Positions 21,705-33,640 of a stretch of 64,000 nt of DNA are shown in pieces. This DNA comes from Hygrophila difformis. Lineage: Eukaryota > Streptophyta > Magnoliopsida > Lamiales > Acanthaceae. Every line of letters starts with the position of its first letter. Position 1 is the first letter of the stretch. The DNA is taken from positions 28,028,403 to 28,092,402 of the forward strand of contig JAOANR010000011.1 in NCBI GenBank assembly GCA_030278955.1, read 5' to 3'. The notes beneath the pieces are model-generated. The model made no database searches and was not told where the DNA came from. It saw only the letters and a list, made by a program, of their open reading frames with translations. The position numbers were made by a program, and so were the translations under genes.

Positions 21705-23614
21705 ATGGGTGGTTTTTTCTGCGGATCCCACCTCAGGGATGCCTGGAGTCGAGCCTTCGATCGCTGCTCCCGTTTCTTGCCCTGTCTCTCTGATCCCGGT
21801 TGATTTCAATTTCTTAATTTCGTATTTTGGTTAAAAAGGTGGAGACTTGGGGGAATATTGTTTTTTATTTTTGATTTATTTTCTTATTTCAGCTAGGAGA
21901 TCTGCTTTATATCTCAAATTATTGCTGGTGCTGCTGCATTTAGGTTTTGCTGGGTTTTTGTTTTTGTTTGACCGTGATTTGATCCGGAAGACCGAACAGG
22001 AACCGTGGTGATAATTTATTTGCATATGTGCTCTTCTTGATTGATAGATTTTTTTGTTTCTCGATTGAAGTTTGAACTTTGATGTAATTTTCCATGTGAA
22101 TGTTGAGGAAATGCTGTTTACTGGCAGAATGCTTAATGCTGATTGATTGTTGCTCATGTGGCCTGATATTGTTTATCCTTTTAGAAAAATATGGGATGGT
22201 ACATTGTTATGTGTTAAAATTGTGTGAAACATGTGGAAATGTGAAATTTCACCACTGCAGAATCCTATGATATAAAGATTAATAGCCATGTTTTATGCTT
22301 GGGGACTGAATCAGAATACAGAATATTCTTACCATTCTGGAGCTTTGCCCCCACTGCAGAATCCTATGATGAAAAGAGTAATAGCCATGTTTTATGCTTG
22401 GGACTGAATGAGAATAGTCTTACCACTCTGGAGCTCTATGGACAGTAAACGTGATGGTTTTTGGACAATCTATGTTAGAAAGCACAATATATTAAAACTT
22501 GAGTTCTCACTAACTAAATTTCAGTTGAGAAGTCAGGAAACTTTGCTATGTTAGAATTATGTGAGAAAAATTTAGCTATTAGTATTAGCTATAGATAGGA
22601 AATCTGAGTGGGGGATGAAAAGTTTGTAAGCATAGTGAAATTTACAGCGTCAGTATTTGTTTCCATTCTCTATCTTTTACGAGTCCTGCCTTCTTTTTGT
22701 ACTGATCATAATGCATGTTATTCTTCATTTTGATCCTGAATACAGGTATACTGCTGCCTATGCAATACTGTTTGTTGTTACACTGATTCAATACTTTGTA
22801 ACCGCTGGAAAATCTCCCGGGTACATGTTAACTATTTGTTGAATATAAATCTGTTCATGATGTCACCAGTAAGACATTGTTTATTCCAATTCTGTGTTGG
22901 TGAAGTTTCTATGCACCTCTTTAAAATGTAGGTTTGTACTTGATGCACAAAAGGAAATTGATGAAATGGATGCTTTAGCTAAAAGGACACAATTAACCTC
23001 AAAGTAAGCAGGTTTCTTTCTGATTCTTTTCTGAAATCATACTAATGGAACGCCAATGTATGAAGGCTATCAAGATGTCTCAATTGACTAAACAATGCAC
23101 AGGTTTGATTAGATTTTGCACTAAAGAATTGACTAATTGCCATATTTTCGCATATGTTCTGTTATAATGTTCAAGCAAAGACAACCAGCTTCAAGCAAGA
23201 ATGGTAGTGTCATTATAAATGTGGATGGAAAGAACTATCCTAGAGGAAATGCAACTGCTTGGACAAGGCTAGTGATGGATTTGTATCCTCAAGGGTCATC
23301 TATTAGGTAAGAATATATGACTTGTAATTCTCACAATTAAATATGCATCTCACTGATATGAAAATGCATTCCTGTGGCATGTTTGGATTTTGCAATTTGT
23401 AAAGACTTGACCCTTGTAGCTAAACTTCTTAACAATTATCTTGAAAAATGTATTGATCTTTCGAAGCAACCACATACAAATTTTAACATCAATCATTCAT
23501 GCATTTAATGAATGAATTTATTGAATGAATGTTAAGAAAAAACAATGGCTTTTTTTTCTTCCACGAATCATTTGATCAACCCTAACAAATTCGCTGTGAA
23601 AAGAATAAAGATGC

Positions 23615-23648
<34 letters not shown>

Positions 23649-26600
23649 AATAATAATAATAATCATTATTATTGATTTTCGAAAACTTGCACTTTTTCTT
23701 TTGTTTTACTTTCTATTTCTTTTGCTTATAATTTAGCATGTTCTTAACAAATGGACTGGATATTGTACCTGCTGCATTGTTTCAACTTAATATATTGATT
23801 CGCATTTCATGTTGATTGTGAAGATATATCTGTTATGGATAAATGTTATGTTATCATTGTTATATGATTATTGATCTTACAGTTTATATCTTGTTTAGTT
23901 ATTATGGCACTAAACATATTCTCTATGTTGAAAAATTGCTCTTCTGATTATATGTGTAGAACGACTGTTTATGCCATCCCTATAGCTATGGATAGTGAAT
24001 TATAATTATGACAGATTCTCAAAGCCAAGTTGTAGGGCTGCATCTAGCACTGCCTTGGGCAGCATGTTTATTTGCATCATGCAAACTATGCTAGGCACAT
24101 TTTCAATTTGGTTATTAGTTGATACCAACCTTTTACTGACTAAACTTCTCACCTGCTATTTGTTCTCAGAAATGTGACCTGCTCTTACTGCAATGTTGTG
24201 CAGGTAACACTTGATTGTGGCATTTTGTCCTGTTCAGAATTGATTTCATGTTATGGCTAACATTAACATCTGTTAAGAATTGAATATTATAACTTCTTGT
24301 CTATTTCCAATAGCTTCCTTCTCTTTTCACACTTACAATTATGCTGCATTTCTAGAATTTATCTCATTTGATTATGTTTATGAAAATTGAGCATTGAAAT
24401 AGTTTTATTAGTGAAACGTGAAATTTATAATTTCCTTTTGGAAACTAAAATGTGTTTGAACTAAAAAGAAATACTCTATTCAAGTAAATTTTAACAGGGA
24501 TTTATTAGATATGTTTAAATGGGATGTGATTATTTTGATTTTTCACAAAGGGGACATTAACATTGGGGGGTAAACAAAAGAAAAGGGAACATCATGTTGA
24601 GATTTGAGAAGCAGTTGCTATCGTAGCCTTGCCTTAGTTATTTGTTATTTTGTTACAAGTTGGTTAATAATTTTCTACAAGGATTTGGTTTGGAGCTATT
24701 ATAAATATAGCTAAGCTAGTACAGGGTAGGGATTACTTTTTGTTCATTTGAGAATTAAGATTCGGCCTCGGGCTTGGGTAGGGAAGTGCCCTGAGTATCT
24801 ACAATTTAAGCTATATCCCATTAGACATCAGTCAAAAAAATGTGTATTAAAAATAAAAAGGACCATAGGAGCAAACCATTAGAATAATGGCATGATAGGA
24901 GATCCGAGCATGGATAGGGTCGGGACTTCGCTTCGATTTCTTCCACTGTTGGCAATGGCTCCATCCTGTAAGGACTGCTGCTTGAGGCAAAGCACGACGT
25001 GTAAATTTCTGCAGACTATTTTATTGAACGGATACACCCTTTCTGGAATCGTTTTGTAACAACCAAGTTAACACAATCATGGAAGAGATTACTTTTTGAT
25101 TTTCCCATTGAAGGATGACCAAGATGATAATGCTACTGGAGGGGGTTGATTGTGGTTGATATAAAATGAGAATCAACCAAATTGGCGCTATTCGGATAAT
25201 ATAGACCGCCATGCTTGAGCTCGCCACCATTCATCTCCTTAGCGTGGTAGACCCTGAAAGACGCAATAGGATGGGTAAAAGGTTATGGAACAGTTATGAG
25301 CTCTTGTAAGTGGTAAGTTGACTCACAGATAACAAACTAACAGGAAAACAAACGAGTAAAACATGATCAAAAGTTTTGTTTTGTTGGGACAAGAGATTCA
25401 TGTACCCAAACGAGCATGAGAAAGCAAACTAGGGAGGGAAAGAAATGCAAAAAGGGATTTGGTTCCAGATAGTGGGAGCATCCAAGACTTTTAGTGGTTA
25501 CATTAACAATACTTGTGCAAAAAAAGTGATGGGAATTTGAAGTATTGTAGAAATTGGCAATAAGTGCTCATACGCACCTCTAGGAATCCTTACCATGTTC
25601 AGATGCAAAGATTAGGGTTTCAGGATCCTTGAATTTATTGCTTACCCATTCTGGTTTTCCAAACTTGTACCAACGCTTACGTGAAGGATTACCATGGCCA
25701 CAACTACAACCATGACATTCACCAGAAGAACTCTGCGATTTGTAGCCATGCCTGAATTGGCTCAAGGTCATGAATGCTAGACCAGATTTAACCTGCATGA
25801 TACCATATTAGAACATAGATTTATAGAACAGAAACTATATTATTTCTTGCGTATGGTTTTAATTCATCCTAGTCCCGACGACCCCCAATACTTGTATTGG
25901 AAGAACAATTGCATAATTTATTCCTAACTTACAGTATTGTGAATCACTATTTATGCATTTAATAATGGTAAGTGGTAACAATATATTTGACAGCAATATT
26001 AGTAGCAACAAAAACAAATTTATAGTATGAGATAGTGTTTTGGGCATTTGCTTGTAGAAAAGGGGTTAATAAGTGATTGTGTGTTATTATTTTGTCTCCT
26101 TTGCAATTCAACGTAGTTTCATATTATGTTTTAGGTCTATTATTTGATATGGTACTTGATATTATTCCATGCAATTATTCATGATCTTGTTCAAGTAAAT
26201 GTTGTAGTCTCTTGAGTATTAGTGCCACCCCTAAAATGTATAACAATTTTTATTTCAACTTGTATTACTCCCGCCCAATGGGCGGAAATATGGACAATGG
26301 AATAAAAATATCAAATTTAACAAATAAAATTATTCAATTTTATTATGTCGGTTATATTCCTCAAATTACTTAAACTATTTTAAGCATTACATGAGTACAT
26401 CTATACATTGCATAGCAATCGACCAATAGACATACGACATTATCAATATTTATATATTACAATTTAGTACCGTAAAAATATTATACAACAAAAAATAGTT
26501 GAAAGGACAAAAAAAAATGAAAAGCAAAGATAAAAAAAACTTTCTACACCCGACTCTAATGTCATACATTGACAAAGAAAGTACGTGAAATCACATTGCA

Positions 26601-29600
26601 CTCAGTAATTGATTAGTGATATTGATTCGTCCTAAAGCGTTGATAAATTGGAAATTTCAAAAAGATATAGATATTTCCAAATGAAATTAGAAAAAAATAT
26701 AAGAAATACTCTTGTGAATGAATCCATTGACAAATTAAAATGACTATGGTTTCATCAACTTATTGTCATATTGCAATTTATCTAATTTTGTTAATTTATT
26801 TAATACAAATATTTGTCATTCATCAATGAATATAATATCAATGTATAAAATACTTATTAATAATTTACAATATTTTCTTAAACTATAATTTCAATTTATA
26901 GAGTATTGGTTAAGGATAATAATATATATTGAAATTATATTTAACGAATAGATATAATATCAACCCATAAAGTGTATTATGCTTTTATATAATTCCGTCA
27001 TTTTTATAGTGAAAATGGATTGACTTTTGTTAATGTTTATTATCCAATTTTAACTGATGCTTATACAACATCTATATAAGAAAAAACATAGTCAAGTGGG
27101 ATCTCGTTAGATTCGTCTCATCATGTAGTTTTAAAATATCAAATTTTTAGAATTTTTACTTGTACACATTTTGAGTTATTGATCATTAGAAATGTGTATC
27201 GGATTGCATGCAGAAATTGTATGTTGAGGACATAGGTAGCTTACTGTACATAAGGGAATTAATAAGGGGATTTTTGTGAGAGGGAATTGGTTGGTTATTG
27301 TTCATAAGGGTAGGTTACCCTTCATAAGGGATATTGTTTTTATATATTACTTGTATTTCCCCGCCCAATGGGTGGAAATTATGGACAATATAAATAAAAT
27401 TATTCAATTTAACAAATAAAATTTTTCAATTTTATTATGTCAATTATATTCTCCAACCGCCTTAAACTATTTTAAGCATTACATGAGTACATCTATATAC
27501 ATTGCATAGAAATTGACCAACATATGTCATCACCAATATGTTTTAAAAAATACTTATACTACAAACAATAGTTTAAAGGACAAAAAAATGAAAAAACAAA
27601 GATAAAAACCTTTTTACACACGACTGTAATATCATACATTGACAAAGAAAGTACGTGAAATCGTATTGTACTCGATAATTGATTATTGATATATCTTTTG
27701 GGTGAAAAATTGATTATTGATATTGGTTCACCCTAAAGCGTTGGGGTATTAGAAATTTCATAAAGATGTAGTTATTTTCAAATTAAATTAGAAAAATATA
27801 AGAAATACTCTTGTAAATGAACCCATTGACAAATTAAAATGACTGTAGTTTCATCAACTTATTATCATATTGCAATTTATCTAATTTTGTCAATTTATCT
27901 AATACAAATATTTGATATTCATTAATGACTATAATATCAATCTATAAAGTACTTATTTATAATTTACAATATATCCTTTATCTATAATTTCAATTAATAG
28001 ATTGGTTAAGAATAATAACAAATATTGAAATTATATTTAAAGAATAAATATAATATAAACTCATAAAGTTTTTGTCACATCCTTTATTTGGTAGTATACT
28101 TTATCTATGATAATTAATGAAACTAAATTATCTAATGTAAATTTTGCTCGAATTTGGTTCTTCTATATTTTGAAAGTGCATTATGTTTTTTTTTTTGTTT
28201 TAAATAATAATTCATTCATTTTTATAGTGAAAAGTGATTGATTTTTGCTACTGTTTATTAATATTCAACTATCAACCCATAAAGTTTTTGTTACATCTTT
28301 TGTTTGGTAGTATTATTTATCTATAATATTAATGAAATTACATTATCTAACGTGAATTTCGCTCAAATTTGGTTTTCCTATATTTTGAAAGTGCACTATA
28401 TTTTTTTTAAATAATTCCTTCATTTTTATAGTGAAAAGGAATCGACTTTTGCTACAGTGTGCCCAGTTTGCACTTCCTGGGAAACTATTAGTCTGGGAGT
28501 GAAAGGATGCATTGATATGATTTTTGATGCATCGCACATGCTATGAGCCTTTTAAGATGTCTCAAATTGTACTCTGTTTGTATGACAATGATGAAGAGAC
28601 ATTGTTGCTACTTGCTAGGGTGTGTAATGTTAGCTGGTTTTACTTCATTATTTTCTAAGTAGGTTCTTTCTCTTTTCTTCAGCTTTATTGATCGTTCACA
28701 TGTTAAAAATATTTTATGTGAGTGTGCTTGCATTATTTCCATTGCAGCCTCCACGAGCAAAGCATTGTCATGATTGTGATAGGTGCGTTCTTCAATTTGA
28801 TCACCACTGTGTTTGGCTTGGAACTTGCATAGGCCAAGGAAACCATTGTCTTTTTTGGTGAGTCTGTTGTACAAATTTTTCTAACAAGCAATTGTTGTGG
28901 TTCTCTGCAAACAGGTCGCTTTCTGGGTTATTTGTCCTTGGTTGTTTATTAATATATCCTTGAACCATTGAGTCACTGGTGTATGGTCCAAGTCAATGCA
29001 TTACTAATATTAAACTATCTTTGATTCGGTCAGTGAGTTTCTTTAGGAGCTGGTATTATAGATTATCTCCAATTGTGTAAGTAGTGTTCTTATTATCAAG
29101 CAAAACTAGCATGTCTTGAATGTGTACCACTCACATGGATGGTATTAAAAGAATCATGCTGATTTTATTGAATAGAGACAGCGAAAGAAACACACAGAAT
29201 ATAATTTAGTTCGCCTTTTGACCTCTTTCATAGGTCGATTCATATAAATAAATGAGTGAATTTTCGAAGTCTGATGGGCAATAGATGCCGTAGATGGTTT
29301 CAATTCAAGTGACTTTAACAGTAATATGTAGTAACTTATGCCGATGGTGTTATTTCCGTGATATTGCTCTTTGTTAAATGTGTGTATGTGGTGCATCAGG
29401 TGGTATATATGTGCGGAAACAGCACTCTGCTTATGGACGAGCATATTGTACATCACATATCTCAAGTCCAATATATCAAAAACATGGTATGTATCTAGCA
29501 TAATTTATTATCCGTCTCCCCCCCACCCCCGCTTCTAATTAGACAGTGCAGTTGCTGCACTATGATCTAAGAATTCTTTCCCACAGTTTATCTTCTATTC

Positions 29601-30599
29601 ATTTGTGTTAATATTTTCATTGAGATTTGAACATGGTTGAATGTGTAAATGCTTGGCTGATTCAATTTTCTTCAGGTGGGCAGCTGTAATAATGGTCCTG
29701 CTCTTAATTGCTCTGTCAATTGCTTTAATCTTTCTGCTGCTGCTGCTCTTTTTTCATAGGTGTGTTGAAATCTACACATTTCATTTGCTGCCTTTGCTTC
29801 TAGATACAGATACTCGAAAGTTTTTATCATTTTCCTTCTACCAGTAATTTGAACATATCCTTTATCTACAGCTACCTTGTTTTAAGTAATCAAACCACTT
29901 ATGAACTCGTAAAGCGGAAGCGAATCGTTTACCTGAGGTTTGTACTTACACTATACCTTTATCTTAATTCATTATTTCTTACTAATGTCTTGTTCTGATT
30001 TAAAACTTCACACTTCTTCAATGTTCTACTTCCAAGGTTATGATGCAAATAATTTCATGTGCGGGTTTTTATATGTATTTATATGTCTATGAAGTATATA
30101 TATAGACACTTTACACTTTTTATATGTATATATATGTGTGTGTCTGTGTTTATGTATTCCTAGGTGATCATGTAACATTCTTAAATTGACTCGTGGTGTG
30201 CAGGTTGTGCATATAGTCCATGCATGGACTGGTACTTTTATAAATTGCGTGCTATATCATATTATGATGATAAAACAAATTTTGTTGTTGATGGTAAAAA
30301 TTGCACAGGCGGGATTGTGCATAGTGATAATTGTGTGTGTTCTCATAGCATGCTATTGCAATTTCTCATTAGTTGCATAGATAAATTGCCTTCCATCATT
30401 GTGTTAACACGATTCTTACAGAGCAATTCCGGAGAGGGTGTATCCCTTCAACAAAGGAGTCTGCAGAAACCTACACGTTTTCTGCTGCACCTCAAGCAGC
30501 AGTCCTTACAGGTTGGAGCCGTTGCCAACAGTGGAAGAAATCGAGGCCAAGTCCCGACCCTATACATGCTTGGATATCCTATCATGTCGTTGCTGCTAA
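21705..30599 (+). CDS. PAT10: Protein S-acyltransferase 10 (DHHC palmitoyltransferase), 11 exons, intact
   Basis: The enzyme transfers palmitate to cysteines of membrane-associated proteins. In Arabidopsis, PAT10 acts at the Golgi and tonoplast, and tonoplast CBL calcium sensors are among its substrates. Exons: 21705-21798, 21893-22007, 22746-22820, 22932-23003, 23181-23306, 24170-24203, 28748-28857, 29400-29486, 29676-29759, 29872-29937, 30422-30599. All junctions keep phase with GT-AG sites and give 346 residues, close to the roughly 340 of Arabidopsis PAT10. Membrane segments lie at about 41-57, 71-91, 209-231 and 239-263. The cysteine-rich domain has TCSYC and KHCHDCDRC, with the catalytic Asp-His-His-Cys at 190-193. 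TTYE (274-277) is the conserved TTxE motif. The C-terminus [15 protein letters not shown] matches the PAT10 type. Start choice: [14 protein letters not shown] aligns with the start of PAT10. Two tiny upstream ORFs begin at 21643 and 21680. Intron 6 is unusually long (4.5 kb) and filled with repeats. Confidence 0.93.
23611..23672. repeat. ATG/ATA trinucleotide microsatellite in PAT10 intron 5
   Basis: A run of GAT/ATG triplets passes into ATA triplets, then ATCATTATTATTG. It lies in an intron and is likely to vary in length between individuals. Confidence 0.9.
24807..25087 (-). pseudogene. Inverted partial copy of PAT10 exon 11 inside PAT10 intron 6
   Basis: Read on the minus strand, this matches 30385-30681: the end of intron 10, most of exon 11 and about 80 bp of 3' UTR. 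A 22-bp block at 24807-24828 is the exact complement of 30660-30681. Other shared blocks include GCCAACAGTGGAAGAAATCG and CAAGCAGCAGTCCTTACAGG. The copy carries intron sequence, so it came from DNA and not from mRNA. Its splice acceptor is lost (TTACAG has become TTACAA) and indels shift the frame. The transcript of PAT10 should contain both arms, about 5.3 kb apart. Confidence 0.85.
25088..25800 (-). pseudogene. Fragment of a Ty1/copia gag-pol
   Basis: On the minus strand, 25580-25798 encodes a gag tail with a degenerate zinc knuckle ([18 protein letters not shown], then KFGKPEWV). Frames at 25100-25260 give [11 protein letters not shown] and, in another frame, HYHLGHPS, the GAG-pre-integrase pattern. 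It abuts the inverted PAT10 copy, so the two may have moved together. I first took it for host exons because it has splice-like edges. The copia reading fits better, but it is degenerate. Confidence 0.5.
26265..28455. repeat. Tandem duplication of about 1.1 kb in PAT10 intron 6
   Basis: Copy 1 (about 26265-27070) and copy 2 (about 27350-28455) both contain CCCGCCCAATGGGYGGAAAT, AAGCATTACATGAGTACATC, CATACATTGACAAAGAAAGT and CAAATTAAAATGACT in the same order. In copy 2 a 200-bp part is doubled again (28053-28265 and 28272-28455, with GGTAGTAT and TATTTTGAAAGTGCA). Divergence looks like 10-15% by eye, so it is not recent. AT-rich, no coding sequence. Probably two copies of one non-coding mobile element. 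Confidence 0.65.
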
Positions 30600-31265
30600 T
30601 GATTTGCTCGCTCCTATTGTCCTTTGTACTTTTCATAGACATTTGTCTTTTTCACACTAATGTCTAATGGGATATAGCTTATTTGAAGGCATGCATTTAT
30701 TCCAGTTTGTCATCAAAACCTACCTTTTACATAGCTTGAGTTTTGCAGATTTGTGTAAAAAAAATCGAATGTAACAACAGATCATGAGTTATGTCTTAAG
30801 CTGTAATATCTGTATTCCTTCCTGGAGTTGAAGTTTAATCTAAATTCGACTCGGGTAGTTGATATGTACAGCGTTAACTCGCATCGGAAGGGAAGGCTCA
30901 ATCTAAACCTTCCTTATAGCCCAGAAGTTGGGGTTGAACTCATTAATGATAAGATTGCCAACTGCTTTAAAGATGTTTGTTTTCTACTTTTCTTTGAGGG
31001 CTTTTCCATGTCTTTGAAGACTGAAGAGTGAAATTTAGAATGGAAAAATGAATCAGAAATGCTACCAATTCCAAATTTTGTTGAACCAGACCCCAACTCA
31101 GTCTGCCTCTTGATTTAACAAGTTTATAATGTACTGTGAATTAATTTTCATATTTTAAAATATATTAAATTGCTGCTAGCCTGGTAGGGCATTATAGATA
31201 TATAGTTTATATAAATTAATTTATACTTATAATAAATAAATAAATCGTTAAACTTTATAATGTAA

Positions 31266-31285
31266 TATATATATATATATATATA
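31266..31285. repeat. AT dinucleotide microsatellite
   Basis: A run of AT dinucleotides. The surrounding 30700-31390 is AT-rich 3' flank of PAT10 with no gene seen. Confidence 0.85.
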
Positions 31286-31393
31286 ATTAGTAATACACTT
31301 CTAGCCACACTTTAAGCAGTACTATTTTATTCATAAATCTACCACCAAAAACCAAAAAAAAAGAAAAAGAAAAATTAAGAATTTTGCGAGGCT

Positions 31394-31670
31394 ATGTGGC
31401 AGATAGGGGTTTGTAATGTTCTTCATGTGCTACGAGAAGGAAATCAAGTGGTGGATGTTTTTGTGTGTAAAATGGCTTGTGAGGAGGATTTTATAATACA
31501 TGCATGGGCTTTTCCATATGATGAGATGAGAATTTTGCTAGAGGGTGATGCGGCTGGCATGAAGTTTGCTAGAGTTTGATTGGTTAGTTTGATTGATGGT
31601 TTTTTACTCTTTGGTTTCTCTTTTCTATTTTCTTTGCTAGTCTGTTTAGACTGTCATAAAAAAAAATCAA
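31394..31670 (+). pseudogene. 3' end of a LINE: RNase H-like domain and A-rich tail
   Basis: The short frame 31394-31579 encodes VLHVLREGNQVVDVFVCKMA, the closing pattern of the RNase H-like domain in plant non-LTR elements (usually hVxREgNqvADaLA). About 80 bp after its stop is a run of A (31658-31666), as expected of a LINE 3' end. Only the last roughly 280 bp of the element remains. Confidence 0.6.
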
Positions 31671-32054
31671 GTTACTAAAAAAAATTAAAATGAATTTATT
31701 TGAAAACAAAACATTAATGACAATCAATCAATAAGTTTCACTAGCCTCATCTTATTTCGAATGCTACTCTTGAGCCTTTAAAAGGGGAAGAATTCCCCTA
31801 CTGATTCAGCTCAAATTGAATCATCTAACTTTGGGTATAAATGTGGCGGTTGATTTTATAAAATTCATTACCTTAAATTGATGGATTTAATTGGTATCTT
31901 ATCATTTAATGCAGCAATTACTTATTATATGTAATAGAGTGAATTCCTGTAATTGTGGGATTATTGTTTTCCATTATGTTCCTGATTTTGTGGGACTCTG
32001 CAAGTGAATCAAACCTCAAAGTGTTTTGTGTTGTTGCTAAATTACTTTAATTAA

Positions 32055-32507
32055 GTTGCAATCCCAATTCTTTCGTTTAATATTTTTCAGCGACGACTGC
32101 TATGTATTTTAGCGACGTATTATTATATATTCCAGCGATGTGCTGTAGTATTTTTCAGCGACTTTGTGATGTGGATTTCAACGATAGCGTAAAAGTTGCA
32201 ACCCCAATTCTTTGGTTTAATATATTTCAGCGACGTGCTATAGTATTTTATCAGCAACTTGATAATGTGCATTTCAGCAACTTCGTAAAGTTGCAATCCC
32301 AATTCTTTCGTTGAACATTTTTCAACGACGATTGCCATGTATTCAGCGACGTATTATAATATATTTCAGCGACGTGCTGAAGTATTTTTCAGCGACTTTG
32401 TGATGTGCATTTCAACGATTGCGTAAAAGTTGCAATCCCAGTTCTTTGATTTAATATATATTTCAGTGACGAATTATGTGTATTTCAGCGATTTACCAAT
32501 TTACAAT

Positions 32508-32543
<36 letters not shown>

Positions 32544-32665
32544 CGACAAAACCACTATATATATTTTCGGACAACTTTACCCTCATCCATTTACAACCAT
32601 TGGATTTAAATCAACGGTTTAGATCCTCGCCTTGATGTGCTGCGGAAACGTTAGTCGCACCTTAA
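32055..32665. repeat. CAGCGA repeat family, copy 1
   Basis: About 480 bp contain TTTCAGCGACG or variants every 25-35 bp. These are organised in longer units of about 100-140 bp that restart at GTTGCAAYCCCARTTCTTT (about 32056, 32194, 32290, 32430). An AT microsatellite follows (32513-32540). The right part, to 32665 (ACAACTTTACCCT, CGCCTTGATGTGCTGCGGA), matches 61912-62060 in reverse. No coding sequence; the class of element is unknown. Confidence 0.7.
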
Positions 32666-32669
32666 CCGA

Positions 32670-33640
32670 TCCCTTGGAATTGATCCATTGAGGGAGAAAA
32701 GCTCTTGGACGAGATGAGATTTACTCTTTATCATGTTGCTCTTGAGGGGATAAGTAATTTCTGCTCGTTGGAGATGTTATGTTGTATTTCTTGATTTATG
32801 AAGAATATTCAATAAAATCAAGAAATACAATCACGACTCTAGCCCAATTGCATATTCGCCCGTGGCCCTATTCCAACTCTAAATCTTTGTTTGTACATCC
32901 ACCGTTATTTAATATTTAATTATTTTGAATTTGTCATTATATTCCATTACCAATTTAGCACCTACATTCAAACTCAAAGGAAAATAAGTATACTTAATTT
33001 TTGACATCAGACATTATGGTAAAATGTAAACTATATCCGTCTCATGGTTTGAACACTAGAAATAAAATCTGGCTCTTAAAAAAATATTATTCATTTTGGT
33101 ATCCATTGTATGTGAATGTTGTGTTTATGTATGGGATCGATTTCTGGTCGAAGGTGAGCACATACATCGACAAAAACCAACGCATATTTATGATCAAATC
33201 AGCATATAGGAGTAAAACTAGCATACATCAACATAAATTTCATGCACATTTAATAAATCGGCTCGTTCATTTAAATAAATTCAATCACATGTATAATATA
33301 AAACAAGCACACACGTGTTTTGATGATGTGATTTCACCCAAATGTTGTTCAGGGCTGTTGCAACAGGTTGTTACTTCTTGTGGTGGGTGTGATATTGAAC
33401 TTATGTCTTCTTGGTTATCGGACATTTGTATGATTGAGTTCATTTTGTTGTTCTTGGATGCAATGTGGATTAATTTGTTCTCCGATTTATTGTTTTCAAA
33501 TGAGCTAGATGTGTAATATTGTTGCATCACTATCCATCGAGAAAAATATATCTTAATAGATGGTATTATGCACACCCGGATAGTTCATTTTTAATGATGT
33601 GCTAGTTCTGGGAGCGACTCGTGATGATATCCACGCTCAT
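32670..33640. other. No gene recognised
   Basis: AT-rich DNA. The longest frame (33001-33516, 171 codons) has no recognisable domain and a composition like its flanks, so I treat it as chance. Confidence 0.5.

Noticed and set aside
22657..22745. Extension of PAT10 exon 3 upstream ([15 protein letters not shown] frame)
   Set aside because: The true upstream exons at 21705-22007 join at 22746 in phase and match PAT10 throughout.
25580..25798. Minus-strand frame with splice-like edges as a host gene exon
   Set aside because: The HGNPSRKRW and KFGKPEWV pattern, and the nearby GLYY/LGHPS pattern, fit a copia gag-pol better.
33001..33516. 171-codon plus-strand frame
   Set aside because: No domain, ordinary AT-rich composition and no splice or promoter context.
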